This document shows, piece by piece, positions 38,914 through 64,000 of a DNA stretch of 64,000 bases; within the stretch, counting starts at the first letter, position 1, and each line of letters starts with the position of its first letter. Where the stretch lies: positions 12,301,501 through 12,365,500 of the forward strand of contig NC_092568.1 in NCBI RefSeq assembly GCF_037975245.1. The letters are read 5' to 3'. Position numbers and translations under genes: made by a program. The notes under the pieces were generated by a model. The model saw nothing but the letters and a program-made list of their open reading frames with translations. It had not been told where the DNA came from and made no database searches. The stretch comes from Apostichopus japonicus. Lineage: Eukaryota; Echinodermata; Holothuroidea; Aspidochirotida; Stichopodidae.

Positions 38914-39200
38914 TATATGACAGTATATATATATATATATATATTGTATATATATATATTTATATACATATATATATATATATATATCTGATCAGTTACA
39001 AGGTAGGAGTCACTCATAAGAACCAGTAAAAGCCTGTACTTCTTCCTTTGACAGTCTTTGTTTAGTGTCGTTTTGCGTCAGTCAAAAGTAATATTCTGAG
39101 CCATTCATGACCTTGTTCTGCCTATTGCACTTTTAAGGATTGAGTTCTTCTGTTTTTAATTTCTTCTACAGATGATCGTCACCTTTACCTGCAGTGCTGA
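28247..39200 (+). CDS. Unrecognised gene of 23 micro-exons with phase-1 modules
   Basis: I do not recognise the family. Exons: 28247-28331, 29284-29334, 29835-29912, 30236-30271, 30552-30620, 30791-30841, 30956-31018, 31728-31796, 32022-32069, 32263-32307, 32508-32546, 32648-32695, 32987-33040, 33196-33246, 35729-35782, 35992-36045, 36386-36439, 36720-36767, 37066-37116, 37470-37514, 37853-37900, 38481-38543, 39172-39200. The total is 1233 bases (410 residues plus TGA). Each internal exon is 36-78 bases, a multiple of 3, with an AG acceptor, a GT donor and phase-1 junctions. Residues 2-12 are hydrophobic (FFTFSLASYYA), possibly a weak signal peptide. The first third has scattered Cys. From about exon 9 onward the modules are rich in Thr, Ser, Gln and Tyr, and 8 of the last 11 begin D-G or D-D: for example DGTSYQTQTQSGSEETVS, DDTYYSHSVSETTTN and DGSYEYQAEEIDLRQS. 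The last ends LYLQC. A candidate poly(A) signal lies at 39833. The start codon is the least certain part. Confidence 0.75.
34024..34399. mobile_element. Nested 376-bp hAT-type MITE with perfect 8-bp target duplication
   Basis: Starts CAGTGGCGGAGC and ends GCTCCGCCACTG, an inverted terminal match. Both sides carry CGCGGCGG (34016-34023 and 34400-34407). An 8-bp duplication with CAG...CTG ends is the hAT hallmark. It inserted into the older composite element, which dates it as younger. Confidence 0.85.
35329..35480 (+). repeat. Polypyrimidine tract (~150 bp)
   Basis: Almost uninterrupted C/T of the TTTTCTCC or CTTTTTCC type, next to the G/C-rich right end of the composite element. Long homopyrimidine DNA can adopt triplex structure; whether it does so here is unknown. 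Confidence 0.7.
38309..38335 (+). repeat. CACCCC microsatellite
   Basis: Four to five tandem copies of a six-base CCCCCA-type unit in intron 21 of the micro-exon gene. The paralogous intron at 20 kb has no matching tract. Confidence 0.8.
38831..38861 (+). mobile_element. 5'-truncated SINE tail
   Basis: TGTTCTTGATTTTCC then AACTCATTACGATTTT matches the 3' part of the SINEs at 12.5 and 12.9 kb, but in plus orientation. The tRNA-like head is missing. It runs straight into a long TA tract. Confidence 0.8.
38866..38988. repeat. (TA)n microsatellite
   Basis: Slightly interrupted TA tract following the truncated SINE, inside the last intron of the micro-exon gene. Confidence 0.9.
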
Positions 39201-39832
39201 TGACGTTTATCCTAGGGGTAAGGGTGGGGTGACATTCGGGTGCATGAGGGGTCGGGTTGGGGTGTTAGTGTCAATACAATGGAATGGATGTGGAAAAGCT
39301 CGTTTCATGTGTCCGCCGCCTACATTGCCTCATATCGCTGGCCAGATGTGATTTTTACATGACATGACGTCATCAAGACATCCATCCATGTTCATATCTT
39401 CAAAAAAAATACAAAAATGTCTTGCGATCTGTTTGTTTCGTTGTAATTGTCAATATATTGTTTGTATTTGTAACTCGTTACTTTTGTTTTCTTTCTGTCA
39501 AGTTGTTTGTTTTATTTATATATTATAGGGAAATATAAACGGGATTTTTACATACAAAACACAAACACAAATAACACGCCCACACGCAAACTTGACAGTA
39601 TAGGTCACTTTCACCCTAAGGTGAATAACCAAAGTAATGAAAGAAATCAGAGGCCAGTGTTGTTTCTTCCAACTCTCTTTATTCTCCATGATAAGAAATT
39701 AGACATTTCGCTTGTATCTTCTAGCAAAGGCCATAAATATTGTCCCCGAATGTCCCTAAACATGCAACAGGGATGCAGCCAAGTATTCTTCTGGTTGGGG
39801 GAAGGTAAATGGGAGCTTTGGCCTACTCCCAG

Positions 39833-39838
39833 AATAAA
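39833..39838 (+). terminator. Candidate poly(A) signal of the micro-exon gene
   Basis: AATAAA, 633 bases after the TGA stop and before the minus-strand POLR3F 3' region. It is the first exact AATAAA on the plus strand noted after the stop. Confidence 0.35.
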
Positions 39839-40303
39839 CTTTCCAGTGGACAGTACACAAATATAAAGCAAGCATGTGTGGTACAACATTTGCAGACAAA
39901 ACGTCATAAACACTGCTTCAAAAGTTGTAACATATAAAACTTTTTTGCTTTTCTCAATGGTGAGGGGTCACCCATGCCCTTACACCCCAACCTTCCCCCC
40001 AGTACAAAAATAGTGGCTGCATCCCTGTCCCCCAAAATATCCATTATGGTCATTATTGTCTGCTATTGTCTGCTTCAACACAATGAAATGTCTCTGAATA
40101 TTTTTTTTTTCTTTCGGGATGCTTTTGAGTTTTTCAACTTATCGAAACACCTCCCTCAGTCCAAACTATGAAATCTAACGTAATGAAGCTTGTGTAAGTA
40201 AACTACATTCTGACTTAACCTAACCATTTGAGGCAGTTAGCTTCAAGAGGGATATGCCAGTCTATCATTGGCAAGTTTTTTGGTTTGTTTTATCATATCC
40301 AGG

Positions 40304-40309
40304 TTTAAT
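40304..40309 (-). terminator. Candidate poly(A) signal of POLR3F
   Basis: ATTAAA on the minus strand, about 960 bases downstream of the POLR3F stop. If used, the 3' UTR would contain the triplicated 179-bp repeat. Confidence 0.25.
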
Positions 40310-40631
40310 ATGCTACCTCTATACACTGACGACACTCTTTAGATTATAAACATGTTTCACACCTTGATATAACATATACCAAACTGGCAAGTTATTTGAA
40401 CAACAACAGCCCCCCAGAACATAGGTAACTTAAAATATAATATATTTGGCAAGAGACTGCCATCAAAATTCATTCCAGAAACAAAACTGGCATTGCAGAC
40501 CACTGCTAAATGTATGTGATGGGTGTTTTTTGACAAACATAAAAATTCAACAACATGGTGTTCAGCCATTTTTCAAGCATGTCAATTCCCAGGCAGTGTG
40601 TTCTGGCTTTCTTTATGACACCTGTGGATTT

Positions 40632-41167
40632 AAACACCAAACCTGTTCTATATACCAATTAGACAGCGAAGGACTCCCTGTATTGTATGGAAAGCCGTGC
40701 AGTCACAAACTCTTTGAGTGTTGATACCCTTTGACACAACGTAAACTGCCAGGACTCTTCTCTCTGTCCTTCATTACAAGCACTAGCTTCACATAACCCT
40801 CAAATCATGTAAACACCAAACCTGTTCCATATACCAATCAGACAGCTAAGGACAGCCTGTGTTGTCTGGAAAGCTGTGCAGTCACAAACTCTTAGACTGT
40901 TGATACACTTTGTCAAAACGTAAACTGCCAGGAACCTCCTCTGTCGTTCATTACAAGCACTAGCTTCACATAACGCTGTTAACTCGTGTAAACACCAAAC
41001 CTGTTCCATAAACCAATAAGACAGCTAAGAACTCCCTGTGTTGTCTGGAAAGCCGTGCAGTCACAAACTCTTTGACTGTTGATACCCTTTGTCAAAACGT
41101 AAACTGCCAGGAACCTCCTGTCGTTCATTACAAAGCACTAGCTTCACATAACCCTCCTGTTAACTCG
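40632..41167. repeat. Three tandem copies of a 179-bp unit
   Basis: Units start with AAACACCAAACCTGTTC at 40632, 40811 and 40990, so the period is 179 bases. Each carries GTGCAGTCACAAACTCTT and TTACAAGCACTAGCTTCAC-type blocks. The array ends about 100 bases beyond the POLR3F stop codon, probably in its 3' UTR or just past it. Confidence 0.9.
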
Positions 41168-41270
41168 ACCAGCTCCGTCTAAGGGAGACCACTCCCGAAG
41201 TCGTTTCATCATCACTTCTGTTGCTTTCACATCTTCATCATCCTTGGTGTGGATGGTTTACAGTCTTTAC

Positions 41271-44200
41271 TCAGTAGTCCATCCACTCTTTCATGTAAAT
41301 GCAAGTAGAGGGAGAGACGGCACCACCCTCGTAACAGTTATCAAAGATCTGTCAAAAGAATGAAGGAAACCTTCATAAGCAACAAAGCCTTAGCAACCGT
41401 AATCAATTGAAGCAAAAATCCATAGCAACCATATCAAAGAGGGCTACTTCCCATAGCTCAGGCCTGATGAAAGGGGGAGTCAGGGGGGTAAAATCCCGGA
41501 ATCTAGAGTCAATAATGGCACCTGGGGTATGGGGACCGATGAATCAGGTCAGAGCTCCTGCCAACCAGAATGTTTCTTCATATACTCATATATGTACCAT
41601 GAATTTATAAAGACTTTCAAAAGTGGGTACAAGTACATAATTGTCCCCAGGGCCGAAAATGGGCCTTGTTGCCCCAGTGTCAGAGTCTGACATAGAAATA
41701 TCTCTACTTTGTGTACCAGGTTTACATCTTTACCTAACAAACACTTCATTTTTACATTGAAATATTATCAAAAAGCCACGGCTTGAGGAGAAAGATAACA
41801 AGAGAAAAAGCTACCTCAGAGCCAATATAGGAAAGTCATTTCCCAAGAGCCAGTCTTAAAGACAAACTAAAATGAAAACACTGTCATGGTAACATACAGA
41901 ATGATCTCAAAATGGTGTCTTCTGGTTATGTATGGTCAAAGCTGGATGGTCATAATAATTGCACACACAACGCATGCAATGCACGCACACAACGCAACTC
42001 ACACAACAGGCAACACACGCAACTCAGAAGATATGCTTTGAGACAAGCACTGGGTAACTTAATACAAGGCATAGCTGCAGGGTAGGTGCATGATTTCTGC
42101 TTGCAACAGAAAACTTTCCGATTTGGATTTTACATCATAGAACAGAGTCCTACTTGAACTTACCGGACAGACTCCACACGGTACACGCATCAGACCTGCC
42201 GGCTCTGAAAGTGGTTGGATGGCTCTGAACATCTTTGTCCTTACAGATTTGTCAGAGGACGATTGACTTACGGAGACTGTCATCTCAACCTTACCGTCAT
42301 ATATCAGAGTATTGAGAATGGTTTCGATGTCGTCTACACCGAGATTAACCTATAGAGATCAAATCGAAGCAAAAAGAAAGATTTGATAATTCATATACAA
42401 GACACTGATTGGTTTTACACCTTTGCTACGATACAGAGATAAGCGAGAGTGCCGGATGTTGTGATCTTGGCAGGATTTGCCCCGAAAGGCAGATGGAAAA
42501 GAAAACAGACTGTTTGAAAGAAACAAATTGGACAGAACCAAGCAGTCCAGTTTTACTCCTTTCATCTGTGTATCTGTCTATTGTAATAGTGCCCTTAGTC
42601 TGTGGTCATTAAAATCTGCCTCTGAAGATCCTGAGCTTCAGTCCCTCTAAACTTTCATATATTCCGTCCCTCTAAACTTTCAAAATGTGTGGTTATGGAA
42701 TCAACTGTAATCTGACAAAGTGGGTGTTGGACTTCCTGACAAATAGGACACAGAGAGTATTTGTGAATGGCAGAGTTTCTAGCGATATTGTGATGAATAC
42801 TGGTGCCCCACAAGGTTGTGTTTTATCACCCGTTCTTTTCACCCTCTATACCTCTGACTGTCGCAGCACACAACCCAACACGCATATTGTTAAATTTGCT
42901 GACGACACATGCATTTTAGGTCTTATTGAGAAGAGTGGTGACGAAACCGGGTATAGGCATGAAATATCCACCTTTACGAATTGGTGTGACGAAAACAGAT
43001 TACAACTGAATGTGTCTAAAACAAAGGAGCTTGTTGTTGATTTCCGGCGTAGGGGGCACCAACTAGAGAGAATTGAAATTAGGAACGAGCCAGTAGAACA
43101 AGTCCATTCTTATAAGTATCTGGGAGTTTTCATTACTGATAAATTGGAGTGGGGTGAACATGTGAATACTGTTCTGGCCAAAACTAATCAACGTATGTTC
43201 TTTCTACGGAAGCTCAATTTATTCAGACTAGACCCCTCTCTCATTTCTTTGTTCTACAATGCGGCCATCGAGACCATTATTACATTCTGCTTGGCTGCAT
43301 GGGGTGGCAATACGACCGCTAGAGACATGGCTAAGATTAATACACTTGTTAGAAAAGCGAGGCGAGTTTGCCGGTCTGATGATCTCAGATCAGTAGATGA
43401 GCTGCTTGTCAGGGTAACTAAAAGAAATATTATGTCAATTACGTCGTCGGAACATCCTCTAGGAAATCAGGTTGATTATAGCAGTCGAACTGGCAGGCCA
43501 ATTGTCATCAGATGCCGGACAGAAAGATACAGACGTTCGTTCTTGCCAAGGGCCATTCTTAGTCTTGCCAACAAGTTTTGTAGGAAATAAGGTTTTTTAC
43601 TATATGCCAGTACGTGAATTTTTATTGTCTTAAGAAATGTATATATTATAAATCTTATGTTTTGATGTATTTTTGACTGTTTTATGTATGTTATACTGAG
43701 ATGGAGTGAACTCCAATTCCTTTTATGGTCAATAAAGATTCTTATATCTTATATCTTATATCTTATATATAACTTATATAAAGCATTAACATAACATAAC
43801 TTCCATTTATAATTTTAATTTATTTAAAGTCTTGAGTACTTTGTGAATGTTCACAAACCTCATTAGATAAGAGTCCAAGTTCTTGGATATATTTCCAGAC
43901 CTCCACTGGCGAGGCATATGATCTATTCAATTTCAGCAACGGATCAATGTCGAGTTTTGCGGCAGCCTCCATCTAACGGAAAAACACAGAGCATATTAAC
44001 ACAACAACAAGAACCTCTGGAACTAATGTGAAAGCAAGACCAATTACAATAAACCAATTACAGTTCCTTTTATCCTGGATGGTATCATAATTTGAAGATC
44101 CTACCTTGATTAAGACCCCGCTAAAATATTTGACCCAACCCTAGGGATCACAACCCCCTTCCCATCAAAACTCCTTTACAATCCAAACATCGGGTCGCGA

Positions 44201-47200
44201 CTCATAGGGCGCGGACTGTCGTACTTAGACAATTTTTCAAATCACCTTACTATTGTCAGGATAATGATGTAATGTAGGACAGGAGCATTGCAAAGTGAGC
44301 TTCTTACTAATGGCCAAAACTTAATTAAAACAAACGGACATCCATGGGTAGGAAGGATTGTAATGAGGTGCTGGGATTAAATTAGATAGCACCATAGCAC
44401 AGAAAGATATAAGCAGGTTACTTGAAACAAACCTTTTCTTGCAAAAATTTGAAACACGTCTGGTTGAGAACATTAACAAACTCTGCATCAAAGTCTTGAT
44501 CGCTGTACCAAGCACCACCTGTCACAGAGCGGTCTGGCTCCAAGTCAAAGAGCATGTAGACTTTCTTCTTAGAATCCTGCATGACCAATTAATTTCACAA
44601 AGTATTGTAATCGACCTGAGAACTGTAATCAATCTATTGTAACAACAGTGATAGAAATGTAATCGACCCCTTTCTTGTTGAGCAACTGTTTGATTTTTAT
44701 AATTATTTTAATACTATCAGTTTTTAATATTATATTGCATTTTATTATCAAAATGGTGAAACTGATTCGTTGCTTTAACAAACTCTCCTAGCACTGAAAG
44801 GTAAAAATATCATAGTAAAGAAACTTTTGAAATACAGAGCAAACTTTATAATAATAATCATAATCAACAGTTATTTTTAACACGTTTAAGCAACCACAAA
44901 TGTGGGAGAAGCCCTCAAGGGCATATGGATTACAACTTACATGTCAGGTGGCTTCCAATCCAACATTTAAACTCAAATTTGGAATCATTTGAATTAAGTA
45001 AGTCATATCAGATGGGAAAACTGTAGATTGCTCTTGGATGACCCAGCCGGGAAACAAACCCTGAAACTCTTGATTGTTAAGCCTCATTGCCTCAAATGCC
45101 ACAGCACCAATATACTAACAAAAGCAGCTTCAAAATGTAAACAACTCCAGCAACAACAGAAAACACAGAAAACAAATCTTGGACCAAAACTTCATAAAAC
45201 AAATATGACTTTACCCCAACAGACTTGATAGCTTTGATTGCTTTCTTGTTTTCCATTCTCTTCAGTATTTTATTGAGAGGTGGAGGAGCCAAGCCGCAAC
45301 CTCTTCTTATGTCTCTGATCCAGATACCTTTATTCCCGGCTTCTTTGATAATCTGATAGACGAGCCTCTCCTGGTCGTCACTTCCTTTCAAATCACTGAA
45401 GAGAGACAGTGTAGACAAAAAACTTAAACTTGAGAGAAAGAGATGGAAATTTCTCATGACAGTGCTTTGCGTGATCAGCTATTAAGCTAATTAAGAGGCT
45501 ATCTCTATTGCCCCGAGATTTTGCCGTGATAACAAAAATTGTTAGGATATTTGAAAAGTATTTTCATTGAAGCTTTAACCCTCACAATGATCCTGAGGAG
45601 TATATAAAGTGCAGGACAATGTTCTAACTGTGGCAACTACAGAGGATACAGGAAAACTGATGGATCGTGACTCATGCAAACAGACATCGGAAGAGTGGAA
45701 AGTCCTTTGGGTAGAATACAGGAGAAGAAGAAAAAGGCAAAAGATGGAGCCCTGAAGGAAGCTGTTTGGATATGGTATCAAGTGAGCAAATGATGTTTAT
45801 CATACACCTTTGGGGAGCAACGTAGGAAACTTTTTGCCCACTTGTAATGAACCGTATGATTCATCAACCAAAAATATTGGTTTGAAAAATTGAAAAGTTG
45901 AGTCACGGTACGGTACCTCCAAGGGGCCATGTACAGAAGGCGAACATATCAGCTATCCAATAATGTGGCAAAAAGTTGTATATACAGGATAATTTCTTTT
46001 TACAATTGTATGTGTCAGTCACTGGAATAAATATATCACTATGATATACCATAATTTAAAAAAAAAATCAATGAGACAATGAGTTTGGGATGAATTTTAA
46101 ACAGAAGTTGTTTTGACAACGAGCTTTAACCATTAAACTCACCTTTGAGTTTGCGTGTCCTTGAGTTTGTAGAGCAATTGACCATTGCTGCCATTCACCA
46201 GGTCAATTTTACCCTGTAAAAAATGAAGCAAACATATATTTTATCAGAAGCAACGTTGGCATTGACAGAAAGATCGTGCAAGAAGTATACAGTATATGGT
46301 TTACTTAAACAAAAAAATTACAGCTTGCTTCAAATTGCTTTCTGAAAAACTCTTAATCACTTCAACAACAATAACAACATTTTATTTCAGCATGATTGCA
46401 GAATAATTACAGATGGACTTTTTTTATTTCTACTTCTTATTCTAAAGAAATAAAACACAAGGTTTCTCACCTCAAAATAAATGACTCATAGTTACTCCAT
46501 GTTTTGAGATATATATATAATAACACACAATATTTTACATTACAAATTTGCTATCATAAAAAACAAACTTCACCTTTGAAAGAAGGCCATTGATTGCTTC
46601 GACTTTTTCCTTCACACCTACTCCCGGCAGATTGAGCTGCAAGATGGTATCGGGAACGCCTTTGGGATCCTGGTTACATACTTTTAATATCCTTCAAGAA
46701 AAGAACAGTATGTTTGCTGATTATTTGTCAAACATCTCACAATTATTTCACTTTGTAAACATTTGCATAATTTCTAAATGAAAAAAGTCATATTCAGTAT
46801 TAACCAATATATACTATTTTTAGCATGAAAAGTTCATTTGGCTTACTGTAGGCATACAAATAAGTACTACCTGTTTTAACAGTAATATTGAGTTCATCAA
46901 TCAGAATATGAAGTAGTCTTTAAATATATGTGACTTTAGGCCATTACAACATTAACAGGACTGGTATGAATGATTGTAATGGACTTCACTAAATACACAG
47001 TAAATAAACTTCATTTTTATCATTATAACTTCGATATGGTTATGCCTTGGCCAGGTCTAATGAGTCCTTGGAGCCCTCACAGCAGTAATTGCTTGAGGTA
47101 ACATCTAATTTAATTATAATTTCTGTAATTCTTATGTGCCTGGTATAACCAAAGGAAAAACTGTACCCTAACCTAGGTTAGGCCAATAAGATTAAAAAAT

Positions 47201-47903
47201 ACTTGCATAGCCTAGAGTAATGTTTTGAAATTCTACACTCCTAGGTATGTGGAGGTTTAATTTTTGCTATATGAGGACTTGCAAAATAGTGATACTGGTA
47301 GAATTCCTGAAAATTCTATCAAAATCTGATGAGGGTGGGAAAAAGTTAAAGCTCACTTGGAAATAAGAAAATTTGTTGTTCTTTCAATGTATCATTCATA
47401 CTCTTGATACTGTAATAAACAGGAATTTTCAAAACAAAGTCACATACTTACGAGTGTTAGCTCATTGGTTAATGCTGGTGCCTTACAATCATAAGGTCCC
47501 AAGTTTGAGTCACTCCAAGAATAGATTAATGTATGTCGTCTAGTTACAGAGTTGACAATTCATAATCATGGACGGTAAATATGAATCTAAGAGACTGACT
47601 TCGGTCAGCTTGTGGTTTTGATAAGCCAATGATAGCATCTTTGCGAGTTCTTGTTTGCAGGAGATTCTAAAGTACATACATACATGTGATGGTCCCTAAC
47701 ACATACCCTGGCTAGTCTCACTCATAAAGCTAAGCCTAACCAGTCTAAGTTAGCCCTAACTTAGGCCTAACTCATTCTATCCCTAACCCACAACACAAAC
47801 GCATCCCAAAGCCGAACCTTTTTTCCAAAGAGTCCCCCGCTAGGCCACCGTCACCACCCCCATCAGGGGTTTCTTGTTTGATCGAAATACTGGCGCCGGC
47901 CAT
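41271..47903 (-). CDS. POLR3F: DNA-directed RNA polymerase III subunit RPC6 (RPC39), complete
   Basis: Minus-strand coding exons: 47903-47818, 46691-46574, 46213-46143, 45395-45215, 44576-44433, 43972-43859, 42349-42164, 41348-41271. All have GT-AG boundaries and consistent phases. The total is 978 bases, 325 residues plus stop; vertebrate RPC6 has about 316. The subunit belongs to the Pol III-specific RPC3/RPC6/RPC7 (RPC62/39/32) subcomplex, which opens promoters and contacts Brf1/TFIIIB in the nucleus. Winged-helix regions lie at about 25-90 (KGVPDTILQLNLPGVGVKEK), 93-150 (GNKGIWIRDIR) and 215-285. The conserved VTGGAWYSDQDFD lies near 170. Four C-terminal cysteines at 296, 299, 305 and 316 keep the spacing of the known iron-sulfur-binding set. 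The start is the ATG before a Gly/Asp-rich N terminus that splices in phase 2 onto RILKVCNQDPKG. Orthology is very secure; the exact exon 6 acceptor could shift by six bases. Confidence 0.95.
42678..43768 (+). mobile_element. CR1/Rex1-like LINE 3' fragment inside a POLR3F intron
   Basis: An open frame to 43590 encodes the C-terminal half of a non-LTR reverse transcriptase: KWVLDFLTNRTQRVFVNG, TGAPQGCVLSPVLF (motif B), KFADDTCILG (motif C), then HSYKYLGVFITDKLEW and a C-terminal thumb region. Motif A and the endonuclease are absent, so it is 5'-truncated. The 3' end has AATAAA followed by several copies of TTATATC, typical of LINEs that end in short tandem repeats. It lies antisense to POLR3F between coding exons 6 and 7. 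The open frame and the intact tail suggest a fairly young insertion. Confidence 0.9.
47452..47525 (+). repeat. tRNA-like sequence (degenerate SINE head)
   Basis: An A-box-like TTAGCTCATTGGTTAATGC and a B-box-like AAGTTTGAGTCAC with tRNA-like spacing, in POLR3F intron 1 on the opposite strand. There is no closed acceptor stem, so it is not called as a tRNA gene. Confidence 0.45.
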
Positions 47904-48900
47904 TGCTTTGAAGAAAATATGTTACTATAAGTTAGACTTCAGCAAGTCCGCATGAGCTCATTTCACATGTATGTGTGTTATCATATTTCAATGTGGCTAT
48001 TACGTTGAAAATTAGAAACCCGTACAGCGAACCGGTCATGTGATTCAGCAACAACATCAGGTGATATAAACTACTGATACCTGTACTAAACATATATGAT
48101 AACATGTTTCAGGTTTACATTGTGCAGAAAACCCGTTTGCCTATACGGTTAGTCCTTGACGCAAAGCGGCTGTTGACGACATCCGTCAGTTGATTGTTGC
48201 TATGAAACTGACACTTTGTTCCAGCGAAGTGCCTGGCTAACTGACCTTAAAATAACGTAAAATTATTTACCGCAGTTTTGACAAGGCCTGTTGATTAAGC
48301 GTAAGAACAATACAATAGTAATTGGTGTGAAATAAATGTTGCATGAAACTTTGCTTTTATATTTAGGTTAACTCGTAAGTTTAGGTCTAATTGCTACGGA
48401 AGCCAAGCTTGGTACCACAACCTAAGTTAGGCCCAACATTAAACCTGTAGCAACTAACATTGGCAGAACTAGTGCTAGGCTAGTTCAGAGCGGTCGGTGC
48501 ATGGTTTTTGAATAGCATTTAAAGTTGCGAGAGTTGAACAATTTAATTTGTGGTTGACCTTGTATCTCCCACTACTTGTCAAGTGTTGTGTTTGATAGTA
48601 CGTTGTGTAATTTCTTCGAAGACTGCCTGTCATAGTGTTTTTCAGCCTACAATATCAAAGGATGAAATGTGAATAATGATTGTGTAGCCCTCAGTGTGCT
48701 TAGCACTCAAGCACCAAGTATCACACTTGTGTACACAGATTGGTTAATTAACTGGCCATCTAAGGCATTTTCATATTGTTTTTCAAGGTTAACCATAACA
48801 TAAGGCCTGTAGACCTTATCTTACCCTGACATATATTCCGTAATAAGATGATTCTATGTATTGTTGACTTGCAGGACATTGATAAAGGAGTGAGTCCAAA
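47904..48900. promoter_or_regulatory. Shared divergent promoter region of POLR3F and CFAP61
   Basis: About 1 kb separates the two ATGs, which point away from each other. A CTTGCAG acceptor at 48867-48873 shortly before the CFAP61 start suggests a non-coding first exon and a 5' UTR intron for CFAP61. That would bring the two transcription starts even closer. No TATA box or initiator is assigned. Confidence 0.6.
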
Positions 48901-63863
<14,963 letters not shown>

Positions 63864-64000
63864 GTAATGGTACTCAAAAACTAATCACAACTCTAGTCAT
63901 ACCCTTCCTATCAGATTTGATCTGTTCTCACTCGAGTTATGGTACAAATGCTTTGAAGTATTCTTTGTGAAAGGAAGTGAAGTCATTACCTAGGTTATGA

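Larger units (their letters stand above)
37014..39575 (+). repeat. Parent copy of the 2.5-kb segmental duplication
   Basis: Covers exons 19-23 of the micro-exon gene with their introns and about 370 bases of 3' flank, colinear with 19067-21480. Here all five exons are open. Confidence 0.85.

Noticed and set aside
40730-41165. CRISPR-like array
   Set aside because: Only three 179-base units with no short repeat/unique spacer pattern, in an intron-containing eukaryotic genome.

Overview
This is a eukaryotic, AT-rich, intron-rich and repeat-rich genomic window from an animal, most likely a marine invertebrate. The spliced genes have GT-AG introns. There are (TA)n microsatellites, tRNA-derived SINEs, CR1/L2-like LINE fragments and hAT-type non-autonomous elements. 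POLR3F and CFAP61 are both close to their vertebrate counterparts, and an apolipoprotein-L-like gene is present, so a non-vertebrate deuterostome such as an echinoderm is plausible. That is an inference only; no diagnostic taxon marker was found.

Layout. (1) 0-5.6 kb: intergenic, with an old dispersed repeat and a pair of ~250-bp direct repeats. (2) 5.7-8.1 kb, minus strand: an apolipoprotein-L-like gene with two secure exons and a probable short first exon. (3) 8.1-19 kb: intergenic and repeat-rich. It holds a TGTGGGACCA minisatellite, two identical tRNA-derived SINE copies with (TA)n tails, and a broken LINE reverse transcriptase. (4) 19.07-21.5 kb: a decayed partial copy of the 3' end of the gene in item 6. 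(5) 21.5-28 kb: intergenic, with a 20-bp minisatellite, a 205-bp repeat pair and tRNA-like sequence. (6) 28.25-39.2 kb, plus strand: an unrecognised gene built from 23 tiny exons. Every internal exon is 36-78 bp, a multiple of three, and bounded by phase-1 introns. It encodes about 410 residues, and the second half is a string of 13-21-residue modules that mostly start with Asp-Gly or Asp-Asp. This is the most unusual object in the window. (7) 41.3-47.9 kb, minus strand: POLR3F in 8 exons, complete, with a LINE fragment in one intron and a triplicated 179-bp repeat beyond its stop. (8) 48.9-63.9 kb, plus strand: the first 15 coding exons of CFAP61, which runs off the right edge.

POLR3F and CFAP61 are arranged head to head with about 1 kb between start codons, so they probably share a bidirectional promoter region. 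The micro-exon gene and POLR3F converge tail to tail. CFAP61 introns hold the most striking repeat structures: a 1.25-kb composite hAT-type element with a perfect 8-bp target duplication; a duplicated 529-bp (TA)n block that carries a second copy of a splice acceptor and the first bases of its exon; and an array of about ten copies of an exon's 3' end with its splice donor.
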